NCBI GenBank assembly: GCA_947044405.1
Contig: CAMRHE010000358.1
Span: 1,550,001 to 1,614,000, forward strand
Direction of reading: 5' to 3'
Source of the DNA: Leptodactylus fallax
Lineage: Eukaryota > Chordata > Amphibia > Anura > Leptodactylidae
Length of the DNA: 64,000 bases
Program-made: the position numbers and the translations under genes
Shown: positions 20,742-30,513 of the stretch, piece by piece
Position numbering within the stretch: position 1 is the first letter of the stretch
Layout of the letters: each line of letters begins with the position of its first letter
The notes under the pieces: generated by a model
What the model saw: the letters and a program-made list of their open reading frames with translations, nothing else
Database searches by the model: none
Told to the model about the DNA's origin: nothing

Positions 20742-22322
20742 CAGGGGAAAAAAGTATTTGGTCAGCCACCAATTGTGCAAGTTCTCCCACTTAAAAAGAT
20801 GAGGCCGGCCTGTAATTGTCATCATAGGTAGACCTCAACTATGAGAGACAAAATGAGAAAGCAAATCCAGAAAATCACCTTGTCTGATTTCTAAAGAATT
20901 TATTTGCAAATTATGATGGAAAACAAGTATTTGGTCACCTACAAACAAGCTAGATTTCTGGCTCTCACAGACCTGTAACTTCTTCTTTAAGAGGCTCCTC
21001 TGTCCTCCGCTCATTACCTATAGTAATGGCATCTGTTTGACATTGTTATCAGTAGAAAAGACACCTGTCCACAACCTCAAACAGTCAAACTCCAAACTCC
21101 ACTATGGTGAAGACCAAAGAGCTGTGGAAGGACACCAGAAACAAAATTGTAGATCTGCACCAGGCTGGGAAGACTGAATCTGCAATAGGCAAGCAACTTG
21201 GTGTGAAGAAATCAACTGTGGGAGCAATAGTTAGAAAATGGAAGACATACAAGACCACTGATAATCTCCCTCAATCAGGGGCTCCACGCAAGATCTCACC
21301 TCGTGGGGTCAAAATGATCACAAGAACGGTGAGCAAAAATCTCAGAACCACACGGGGGGACCTAGTGAATGACCTGCAGAAAGCTGGGACTAACGTAACA
21401 AAGGCTACCATCAGTAACACACTACGCCGCCAGGCACTCAGATCCTGCAGTGCCAGACGTGTCCCCCTGCTTAAGCCAGTAGATATCCGGGCCCGTCTGA
21501 AGTTTGCTAGAGAGCATTTGGAAGTTCCAGAAGAGTATTGGGAGGATGTCATATGGTCAGATGAAACCAAAGTAGAACTGTTTGGTAGAAACTCAACTCG
21601 TCGTGTTTGGAGGAGAGTGAATGCTGAGTTGCATCCAAAGAACACCATACCTACTGTGAAGCATGGGGGTGGCAACATCATGCTTTGGGGCTGTTTCTCT
21701 GCAAAGGGACCAGGACGACTGATCCGTGTACATGAAAGAATGAATGGGGCCATGTATTGTGAGATTTTGAGTGCAAACCTCCTTCCATCAGCAAGGGCAT
21801 TGAAGATAAAACGTGGCTGGGTCTTTCAGCATGACAATAATCCCAAGCACACCGCCAGGGCAACGAAGGAGTGGCTTCGTAAGAAGCAGTTCAAGGTCCT
21901 GGAGTAGCCTAGCCAGTCTCCATATCTTTGGAGGGAGTTGAAAGTCTGTGTTGCCAGGCAACAGCCCCAAAACATCACTGCTCTAGAGGAGATCTGCATG
22001 GAGGAATGGGCCAACATACCAGCAACAGTGTGTGCCAACCCTGTGAAGACTTACAGAAAACGTTTGACCTCTGTCATTGCCAACAAAGGATATATAACAA
22101 AGTATTGAGATGAACTTTTGTTATTGACCAAATACTTATTTTCCACCATAATTTGCAAATAAATTCTTTAAAAATCAGACAATGTGATTTTCTGGATTTG
22201 TTTTCTCATTTTGTCTCTCATAGTTGAGGTCTACCTATGATGTCAATTACAGGTCTCTCTCATCTTTTTAAGTGGGAGAACTTGCACAATTGGTGGTTGA
22301 CTAAATACTTTTTTCCCCACTG
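20742..22322 (+). mobile_element. Tc1/mariner element C (family 'cagtggggaaaaaagtattt')
   Basis: The left end caggggaaaaaagtatttgg and right end ctaaatacttttttccccactg are inverted repeats. It is preceded by TA in a TA microsatellite and followed by tgtgta. The terminal repeats extend over about 100 bp (agttctcccacttaaaaag, atgagagacaaaatgag). It encodes a broken transposase. A second copy of the family starts at 63270. Confidence 0.93.
21104..22108 (+). pseudogene. DD34E Tc1 transposase pseudogene lacking its catalytic Glu (element C)
   Basis: The frame opens [18 protein letters not shown] with helix-turn-helix motifs. [11 protein letters not shown] gives the first catalytic Asp (residue 153) and [12 protein letters not shown] the second (244), the same positions as in Sleeping Beauty. 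A TAG at 21905-21907 ends the frame after FKVLE. Just beyond, the sequence reads SQSP directly into LWREL: the DLNPIEN segment that should hold the catalytic Glu has been deleted. The C-terminal frame then continues to ITKY and stop at 22106-22108. Both lesions are visible, and either would inactivate it. Confidence 0.93.
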
Positions 22323-22328
22323 TGTGTA

Positions 22329-23893
22329 CAGTCATGGCCAAAAGTTTTGAGAATGATACAAATATTAATTTTTACAAAGTCTACTGCTTCAGTTTTTCTA
22401 ATGGCAATTTGCATATACTCCAGAATGTTATAAAGAGTGATCAGCTTAACAGCAATTACTTGCAAAGTCAATATTTGCCTAGAAAATGAACTTTATCCCC
22501 CAAAACACATTTCAACATCATTGCAGCCCTGCCTTAAAAGGACCACCTAACATCGTTTCAGTGATTGCTCCATTAACACAGGTGTGGGTGTTGATGAGGA
22601 CAGGGCTGGAGATCAATCTGTCATGATTAAGTAAGAATGACACCACTGGACACTTTAAAAGGAGGCTGGTGCTTGCCATCATTGTTTCTCTTCTGTTAAC
22701 CATGGTTATCTCTAAAGAAACACGTGCAGTCATCATTGCACTGCGCAAAAATGGCCTAACTGGGAAGAGTATTGCAGCTAGAAAGATTGCACCTCAGTCA
22801 ACAATCTATCGCATCATCAAGAACTTCAAGGAGAGAGGTTCCATTGGTGCCAAAAAGGCTCCAGGGCGCCCAAGAAAGACCAGCAAGCGGCAGGACCGTC
22901 TCTTAAAAGTGTTTCAGCTGCGGGATCGGGCTACCAGCAGTGCAGAGCTTGCTGAGGAATGGCAGCAGGCAGGTGTGAGTGCATCTGCACGCACTGTGAG
23001 GCGGAGACTCTTGGAGCAAGGCCTGGTCTCAAGGAGGGCAGCAAAGAAGCCACTTCTCTCCAGAAAAAACATCAGGGACAGACTGATATTCTGCAAAAGG
23101 TACAGGGAGTGGACTGCTGAGGACTGGGGTAAAGTCATTTTCTCTGATGAATCGCCTTTTCGATTGTTTGGAACATCTGGAAAACAGCTTATTCGGAGAA
23201 GAAGAGGTGAGCGCTACCACCAGTCTTGTCTCATGCCAACTGTAAAGCATCCTGAAACCATTCATGTGTGGGGTTGCTTCTCAGCCAAGGGAATCGGCTC
23301 TCTCACAGTCTTGCCTAAAAACACAGCCATGAATAAAGAATGGTACCAGAATGTCCTGCAAGAGCAACTTCTCCCAACCGTCCAAGAGCAGTTTGGCGCT
23401 CAACAATGCCTTTTCCAGCATGATGGAGCACCTTGCCATAAAGCAAAGGTGATAACTAAATGGCTCAGGGAACAAAACATAGAGATTTTGGGTCCATGGC
23501 CTGGAAACTCCCCAGATCTTAATCCCATTGAGAACTTGTGGTCAATCATCAAGAGACGGGTGGACAAACAAAAACCAACCAATTCAGAGAAAATTAAAGC
23601 ATTGATTCTGCAAGAATGGACTGCTATCAGTCAGGATTTGGTCCAGAAGTTGATTGAGAGCATGCCAGGGAGAATTGCAGAGGTCCTGAAGAAGAAGGGT
23701 CAACACTGCAAATATTGACTTGCTGCATTAACTCATTCTAACTGTCAATATAAGCTTCTGTTACTCATAATATGAATGCAATTATATTTCTGCATGTGAT
23801 AAAAACATCTGACAAAGACACATAAAAACCAGAGGGCAGCAGATCATGTGAAAATATAATATTTGTGTCATTCTCAAAACTTTTGGCCATGAC

Positions 23894-23895
<2 letters not shown>
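22329..23895 (+). mobile_element. Tc1/mariner element D1 (1567 bp), structurally intact
   Basis: The inverted ends cagtcatggccaaaagtttt and aaaacttttggccatgactg are perfect. A TA sits at 22327-22328; the right flank is tgtgtgtata, the microsatellite continuing. It has exactly the same length as the sister at 30514-32080. It holds an uninterrupted transposase frame, so of all the elements here it is the best candidate for recent activity. Confidence 0.95.
22702..23718 (+). CDS. Intact DD35E-type Tc1/mariner transposase
   Basis: A complete 338-codon transposase that would bind the element's terminal repeats and catalyse cut-and-paste transposition at TA sites. The start at 22702 (accATGg, ideal context) is preferred over an ATG 11 codons upstream at 22669 that adds a hydrophobic leader unlike the family. 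Two helix-turn-helix regions are linked by GRPRKTS. The catalytic residues are Asp149 in FSDESPF, Asp241 in FQHDGAPCH and Glu277 in SPDLNPIENLW, with 35 residues between the last two, the spacing described for DD35E 'Traveler' elements rather than the usual DD34E. No stop, frameshift or motif loss is seen. Expression and activity are not shown by sequence. Confidence 0.93.
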   Translation: MVISKETRAVIIALRKNGLTGKSIAARKIAPQSTIYRIIKNFKERGSIGAKKAPGRPRKTSKRQDRLLKVFQLRDRATSSAELAEEWQQAGVSASARTVRRRLLEQGLVSRRAAKKPLLSRKNIRDRLIFCKRYREWTAEDWGKVIFSDESPFRLFGTSGKQLIRRRRGERYHQSCLMPTVKHPETIHVWGCFSAKGIGSLTVLPKNTAMNKEWYQNVLQEQLLPTVQEQFGAQQCLFQHDGAPCHKAKVITKWLREQNIEILGPWPGNSPDLNPIENLWSIIKRRVDKQKPTNSEKIKALILQEWTAISQDLVQKLIESMPGRIAEVLKKKGQHCKY

Positions 23896-23935
<40 letters not shown>

Positions 23936-23960
23936 TATATAGATATATAGATATATGTAC
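23896..23960. repeat. GT/TA/GATA microsatellite
   Basis: tgtgtgtg, then a TA run, then three atagatat units. With the short TA/TG tract at 20722-20741 it brackets elements C and D1, indicating both landed in the same repeat. Confidence 0.85.
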
Positions 23961-25837
23961 ACTTTATGCTTAGAGCATCCCATGAAAAAAATTGAGAAAA
24001 AATTATGCAGAATAGACATTTAAATAGGGGGATCCATTAAAAAAAACAGCCAAACAAAAAACATTACCGGTATATCATTATTAAATAATTAATATAACAT
24101 ATCGTATGTATATTTTGGAACTTAATAAAACTTTAATGTAGGAAAGTACATTACAATAAACCAATTTTAGTAATACATTTTATTAAATGACCATCATAAA
24201 ACATAGTAAGTAATATAGACATTTTTGTTATTGCTGTAAACTGTCACAAACCACGCAATAGGAAAAATGTCAACTCACCTGGGTTTCCTGGGAGTCTCCC
24301 AGTGTCAGGCCAAAACTGATCATTTCGTTCATCAATAAAAATCAGTGGTCTGATGTTATACGGGATCTGAATATATTTAGCTGTGCCATTTTATAAATGC
24401 CACTTATACTTTTGACATGATCTGCCATTTGCGAGTCACTGTGTAATGGGGTCTCCCACGCAGAGGTGTAACTCGGAGCTCCACGGATTAATGCATAATA
24501 TATAATGGGATCCCCACTTACCATGTACTATATATAATACTCTGCAGAAAACTACTGAAGATGGGCACCACCACAATAATATTAATTCATGAGTGCTATA
24601 CACACACCCAATAACAATATATAACAAGATGACATGGAAAAAAAAACCGCACATCTCTACAAATGTAATATATAACATATATATATAATTGTATGTAAGG
24701 ACAACACATTAAAACCATAAAAACAATTCTATGGGCCACCCAACAATCATGGGTGAACCCAACCTATATTCGGACAAAATAAGTCCCAAAGTCTACCCCA
24801 CTTTTAATTCATATACATCCCAAAACATATATATCTCAAAGCATATTCGTATAATAAATATATAAATAAAATAAATACTTTATACAAACAGTTCATAAAA
24901 ACTGTATAATGTTTGCCAAAATTATGTATAATTCGTCAAATGCAAATCTCATCCAATAAAGGCTAAGTTGATATCTGGTTGGTTAAGGTATATCCATAAT
25001 CAATTAAATGAATAAAAAGTCATCTCAACCTCCTATATAGTAATGAGTATATTACCTACCGTGGATAGATAAGTGGGGTACCAAGGGTCTCTATGCTGTA
25101 GAGAGGCCTTTGGGCCCCTTCAGGTTCGCGAGGCCCGGTGGTGATTGTGACCCTTGCACCACTGACTCCCTTGAATAGTTCAAGAACAACAAATAAATCA
25201 AAATGCTGAAGTGTCGCTGTAAGTTGCATGATGAAAATGTGTACCTGCATATTTATGTATGGTTTGCACATGTATTTCTGCAAAACAGAAAATGGTTTGG
25301 TATGTCCGGGTCCCATTGCATTGATAAATTAATCACTTGCTCCAATAGCTGCAAGGTGATTTATAGTGATGAGCACGAAAACATATCCTACACAAAATAC
25401 AATTTCAGATTCCATTTGTTTGTTGAATTTCAATAAACACTTTTTCAGTTTTTGTTTTTTTTCAATGTGATTTATCAACTCGTTTGATTTTTTAATTTAC
25501 TTTGACCTAAATAGAAGCTATTTTAAAAACATCCTTTTTACTATGTCCCCTCTTGATCTGTATTGCTTTTTACATCAGTAGTTCTGTATCATGAATTATA
25601 CAGCTGCCTTGGTTTGGGATAGTTGTTCCCAGAAGCTCTTTGTGTATGTGTGTCTTACAGTGTGAAATATGGAAATATACTGTGAACCTTACTATAAGCC
25701 CAATAGTCTGCCATATGTGAAGCATTATATGTGAAGCATGCTGTCACAGAACACTATATCTGTAGACTGCTGATATTTTAATTGAAATCCATTTCCACTG
25801 TTTTCCAGATACTTGTGGTACAGATCCCAAATGTGGA
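23961..25837. other. AT-rich intronic interval, no gene seen
   Basis: A segment at 24254-24310 (gcaatag...aatgtcaactcacctggg and following) is a direct repeat of 20431-20490. Otherwise no recognised element or coding exon. Confidence 0.5.
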
Positions 25838-26396
25838 CCTGTGACCAGGGCCGGCGTTAGGGGGGGGCAAAATGGGCAATTGCCCAGGGCCCCAACACCC
25901 ATAGGGGCCCCATACTTTCCCTACTATTAGGACTCTTAATCGGCAGTAGATGAAAGTATCGGCAGATGCAGATTCTGCTGGTCGCTGCTTCTACAGTTTG
26001 CCGGCACTTAGAAGCAGTTACTAGCTTCCCCCCTCCCCCCCATCCAGCACATCGTAGTGTGCAGGGGGGAGTCTGCTGCGATGCTTTCAATATTGCCAGA
26101 CAGAGCTGTACATGAGCTTCCTCCATTTCCAGTTCACCCAGCAATTCAGCCAAATGTAAGTGTATGTTTTGTGTAAAATATGTATATAATCTGTATATAT
26201 GTGTATATTTGTTTACAGTATGTGTGCTAGCTGCTGTGTGAGTATATATTGTATATGAATGTATGTGTGTAAATATATGGTATATATGTAGGTATATACA
26301 GCCTATTATTGTCTATATATGTTTTCTTCTGTACATGTGTACCATTATACATACTAGAATTGTATTGTATAGTGTGATGCTCAGTATATTGAGATG

Positions 26397-26817
26397 TTAA
26401 ACAGGTTGTCCAGGAATTACAGTTTTCTGCAAGGAGGTCAGGGAAGGTGAAAAATAAGAAAAAGAAAGCCCCCATCTTCACCTGTGCCTGGTGCTCCGGT
26501 GTCTCCTATATCTGTCCCATCTAGCAGCGCCCGGGGGCTTGTTCTGGCAGAAGTCCTCGTTGCACGTGACTGCTGAGGCCAATCAGCGGCCTAAGGAAAG
26601 GAATCAGGACATCACAGGTGATGTATGTGAGTGACATCCCGGTTCCTTTCCTTAGGCTGCTGAGGTCACTGATTGGCCTCAACGGTTACGTGTGGCGAGA
26701 ACTGCCTCTGGAACAAGCCCCGGGGCGCCACTGGACCAGACGGGTGAGTGTGGGATTTATTTTTCACCTTCCCCAGCCTCCTTGCAGAAACCTGTAATTC
26801 CTAGACAACCCCTTTAA
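26397..26817. mobile_element. Palindromic MITE, 'ttaaaggggttgtcc' family, inside the hAT element
   Basis: The left end ttaaacaggttgtccaggaa faces ttcctagacaaccccttta on the right. Long arms match (tctgcaaggaggtcaggg, gaaggtgaaaaataa) around a hairpin centre near 26610 with ggccaatcagcggcctaagg. Confidence 0.85.
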
Positions 26818-26819
26818 GG

Positions 26820-27292
26820 ATTAGGCCCAACACATCCAAACGCTGCTAAAAAGCACAGGAGATAAAAAGCAGGAAAAACACATTGTTTTTTTCCACAGCA
26901 TTTTTCATTGAGCTTTTGATGCATTTTTTCTGCACTTTCTTCCCCTATTACGGTAAATATATGTGGAAATTCTCGCGACTCCACAGCTAAAATTAACCTG
27001 CTGTGGATGAGATTAAATGATGACATTTTATTCACTTTGCTCGTACATTTCTGCAGCAGCCATAAACGCTGTGTTTCACCTTACAGAAAAGCAGATTTTT
27101 TTGTTGCGTATTTTCTTGCTGTTTTTTGAGCCAAAGCCAGGAGTGGATTGAGCAGAAGGGAGAAGTGTAAGAAGCTTCCTAGATATTTCACAATCCTTTT
27201 GTAGCCCTGCTTGGCTTTGGCTCAAAAAACTGAAGCAAAATCTGTAACAAAAAAAGCTGCTTTTCCACCAAGTGGGGCCTTAAGGCCGGGGC
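26820..27292. mobile_element. MITE, 'aaggcccca...tggggcc' family, copy 3
   Basis: The left end attaggcccaacacatcc and the right end ccaagtggggccttaa bracket inverted segments such as agccaaagcc facing ggctttggct. A further partial copy begins at 27286 and runs into low-quality G/T-rich sequence. Confidence 0.6.
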
Positions 27293-27369
27293 CCTACGTG
27301 GCATGAGCGGTCATTTTACAGTCTCTTCAAAGGGGAGCCCTAAAAAAAAAACACTTACTCCCGCACTCT

Positions 27370-27541
27370 ATAACGGGGGGGGGGGAGAAGAGGTTAATTG
27401 CGGGGGGGGGTTTTGGGGGGGGCCCCACAAAAAAAAGGGGGGTGTTGTTTTCTTATGGGGGGGGGAATAAAACTATTTTTATTATTGTTTTTGGTTTGTC
27501 GGTGGGAACATTAAAAATAAAAAATTTTTTTTTTTTTTTTT
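27370..27541. other. G/A/T homopolymer-rich block, possible assembly artefact
   Basis: Repeated runs of 8-10 G and a long T run with little normal sequence between, unlike anything else in the window. It looks like low-quality consensus, but a real degenerate repeat is possible. Confidence 0.55.
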
Positions 27542-27570
27542 GTTTTATTCTATGAGGTCAGAGGGGGAAT

Positions 27571-28555
27571 CTGGCAGTCAGCGGGTGACGTGACAGTATT
27601 TAGACCTGGTATAGCGGTCAGTGGGTGACGTGACAGTACTTAGTCCTGGTATAGCAGTCAGTGGGTGACGTGACAGTACTTAGTCCTGGTATAGCAGTCA
27701 GTGGGTGACGTGACAGTACTTAGTCCTGGTATAGCGGTCAGCGGGTGACGTGACGGTACTTAGTCCTGGTATAGCGGTTAGCGGGTGACATGACGGTATT
27801 TAGTCCTGGTATAGCAGTCAGCGGGTGACATGACGGTACTTAGTCCTGGTATAGCGGTCAGCGGGTGACATGACTGTATTTAGTCCTGGTATAGCAGTCA
27901 GTGGGTGACGTGACAGTACTTAGTCCTGGTATAGCGGTCAGCGGGTGACGTGACGGTATTTAGTCCTGGTATAGCGGTCAGTGGGTGACACGGGGGCAGC
28001 GGGTGACAGGCTATTTAGTCCTGGTATAGCGGTCAGCGGGTGACATGACGGTATTTAGTCCTGGGAGGGGGGGGGGGGGGGGGGGGGGGGGGGTTTTTTT
28101 CTTGGTATAGCGGTCAGCGGGTGACATGACGGTATTTAGTCCTGGTATAGCAGTCAGCGGGTGATGTGACAGTATTTAGTCCTGGTATAGCGGTCAGCGG
28201 GTGATGTGACAGTATTTAGTCCTGGTATAGCGGTCAGCGGGTGATGTGACAGTATTTAGCCCTGGTATAGCGGTCAGCGGGTGACATGACAGTATTTAGC
28301 CCTGGTATAGCGGTCAGCGGGTGACGTGACAGTATTTAGTCCTGGTATAGCGGTCAGCGGGTGACGTGACAGTATTTAGTCCTGGTATAACGGTCAGCGG
28401 GTGACGTGACAGTATTTAGTCCTGGTATAGCGGTCAGCGGGTGACGTGACAGTATTTAGTCCTGGTATAGCGGTCAGTGGCTGACGTGACAGTATTTAGT
28501 CCTGGTATAGCGGTCAGCGGGTGACGTGACAGTATTTAGTCCTGGTATAGCGGTC
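27571..28555. repeat. 40-bp minisatellite, about 24 units, inside the hAT element
   Basis: The unit is tatttagtcctggtatagcg followed by gtcagcgggtgacgtgacag. Units vary at a few sites (cagc/cagt, gacg/gaca/gatg). Many units contain tgacgtgac, a CRE/ATF-like sequence. The array is broken at 28067-28100 by 27 G then T residues. Confidence 0.95.
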
Positions 28556-28713
28556 CTATTTGATAATTCTGTATGTATATACTGTACATATTTTATTGTG
28601 TGTAGGGGTAGACCTATATATCCCTTTTTATTTTTGCACTTGATTTTTAAAGGGTCACAAGCAACTAGTTTGGCTATGCAAAAAAATTTACATGCATATG
28701 AAACAACCCCTTT

Positions 28714-29007
28714 AGGCTAAGGGCCCATGCTGCGGAAAAGACTGCAGGAGAAACGCATTGTGTTTTTTTCAGTAGCGTTTTTCATTGCGATCTCAGAGTA
28801 TTCCTCTGTGGACTTTCTGTACCTATTATACCTTTATGGAAAACACCAGCATTTATAAAGGTATAACTGACATGCTGTGAAAACGCAGCTTTTCCGCTGC
28901 AGATTTTTTTTTCTGCAATGTGTGTATGGGATTAATCAGAATCCCCTCCACTTTGCAGGTACTATAAAACGCTGCTTTTTCACAACGTGGGGGGGCCCTG
29001 GTCTTAG
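28714..29007. mobile_element. MITE, 'aaggcccca...tggggcc' family, copy 4
   Basis: The left end aggctaagggcccatgctgc faces acaacgtgggggggccctgg. The interior shares tggactttctg and cattataccttta with the other copies. Non-coding. Confidence 0.7.
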
Positions 29008-29154
29008 AGACCTTAGAAACACCCCTGTAAGCACTGCAGCACATCAAATTAACAGAATGTGACTATGTAGTAGGTACAATATTTCAACATTTGGGGCCCC
29101 ACTTTTAATTTTGCCCGGGGCCCCACTTTGTCTAAAACTGGCCCTGCCTGTGAC

Positions 29155-30425
29155 CTTAGTCTAGATGTAAACTTATAAAAAATCCATTCTGCAGACCAGG
29201 TAGTAGGCAGAATTCTATGGATTAAAGTGGTTTTCCGGTGGGAAAAATTGGTGGCAGTGGGCTTAGAGTGGGTATACATATAAAAGAACGGGTACTTCAC
29301 CAATTGTGACATTGCCCAGGTCCTCACAGGTCTCTCCATCCTGGTCCCATCACAATGCATGTGAAGTGCCCGCTGAGAGCGGCAGGGATGAGGTCAGTAC
29401 TAACTCTTTTATTCCTTAACCCAGTCTGCTGCCAACAGTTTTTTCCTCTAGAAATCCTGTATATGTTTGAGTATAGAAGATACTTGATAGCCCCCAGCTA
29501 CACTGAATGAGGAAATCTAACACTAAGAAGTTCTGGAAGTAAAGGTCATGTTGGCCAGATGGTAGCTCCAATGAACCCTTTAGTGCATTGAGTTTGTAGT
29601 ATACCATGAAGTTAGACTGAGTCAACCTGTGAGGTACAATATATTTCCTGAAAACATTTTTGGCTATTCCTCTAATTTTGCAGTAAAAATACCTTGGAGA
29701 ACACATATGAACATGGGCTTGGCCACAGCTCCTAAAAACCATTACATGTAACGTATTAATGCTGAGGGGGTTCTCATAAAGCCGCCATTGTTTCAGGATG
29801 CAAATAATAAAACTATTTACATATTTTCCATGTTTCCTGATAAATCCTTTCATAACTGGCATAATGTTGGGGCTTGCTGCCCAGAGCTAAATTTTAACTG
29901 CCTTCTAAAATGTGATATATCCATACCAGGATATATGACATCACTTTATAAGTAGAGAGTGTCCCTTTAATATAAACACTGAGACTATAGTTTTATATAG
30001 CTTTTTTTCTTCTAACTCTACTATTTCAGATCTCTGAAACCATGATTACGTTTTTATGACCTATCTCGCCACATATGTGTCCTTGACAGCATGCATCTAT
30101 TTACTGTTGTTTTAGAGCAAACTGCACATTGGGCTTGCTCTGAAGTATTGGAAATACTTTTACTTGTGATATGCAGAGGTTTTCATGTGAAGGATGTCAT
30201 GTTTTATAGCTATGCTCTTCTCATTTTATTGATTTTACCTGTAAAAATTCTAAAATAGTGATCTTATTTAAGTGAAGATTCAAAAATGTATCACTAGGCA
30301 CACATGAAAATTCTGATGCAAATGCAGAAAAATACTCTACATACAGACTCCTTAGTGCCTGCACACAGTAGAATGACCCTCAATGGCCCCTATACAATAA
30401 AATGCCCTTCATGTGCTATAATGTC
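29155..30425. other. Intronic interval with no recognised gene
   Basis: Only short unconvincing open frames. A segment from ttaaagtggttttccgg (29223) to about 29967 may be a MITE arm, but the matching arm is not clear. Confidence 0.5.
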
Positions 30426-30513
30426 ACTTTAGTAACCAGTGGAAGAGTGAAGAAATCAGGCGATACCTTTTAGAGGCTAACTGAGTATATTTATAAGTAA
30501 GCTTTCAGGAGTA

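Larger units (their letters stand above)
25846..29146. mobile_element. hAT-type non-autonomous DNA element (3301 bp) with perfect 8-bp duplication
   Basis: The ends cagggccggcgttag and ctaaaactggccctg are inverted, and both carry adjacent ggggcc motifs (gcccagggcccc, gcccggggcccc). The flanks are CCTGTGAC at 25838-25845 and 29147-29154, a perfect 8-bp target duplication, the hAT signature. There is no transposase inside. The interior contains a palindromic MITE (26397-26817), two 'aaggcccca' MITEs and a 40-bp minisatellite, so it has grown by later insertion or tandem duplication. Confidence 0.88.

Noticed and set aside
22669..22701. Upstream ATG of element D1 transposase as the start (hydrophobic MLAIIVSLLL leader)
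   Set aside because: The next ATG has an ideal accATGg context and gives the usual family N-terminus. A secretory-like leader makes no sense for a nuclear transposase.
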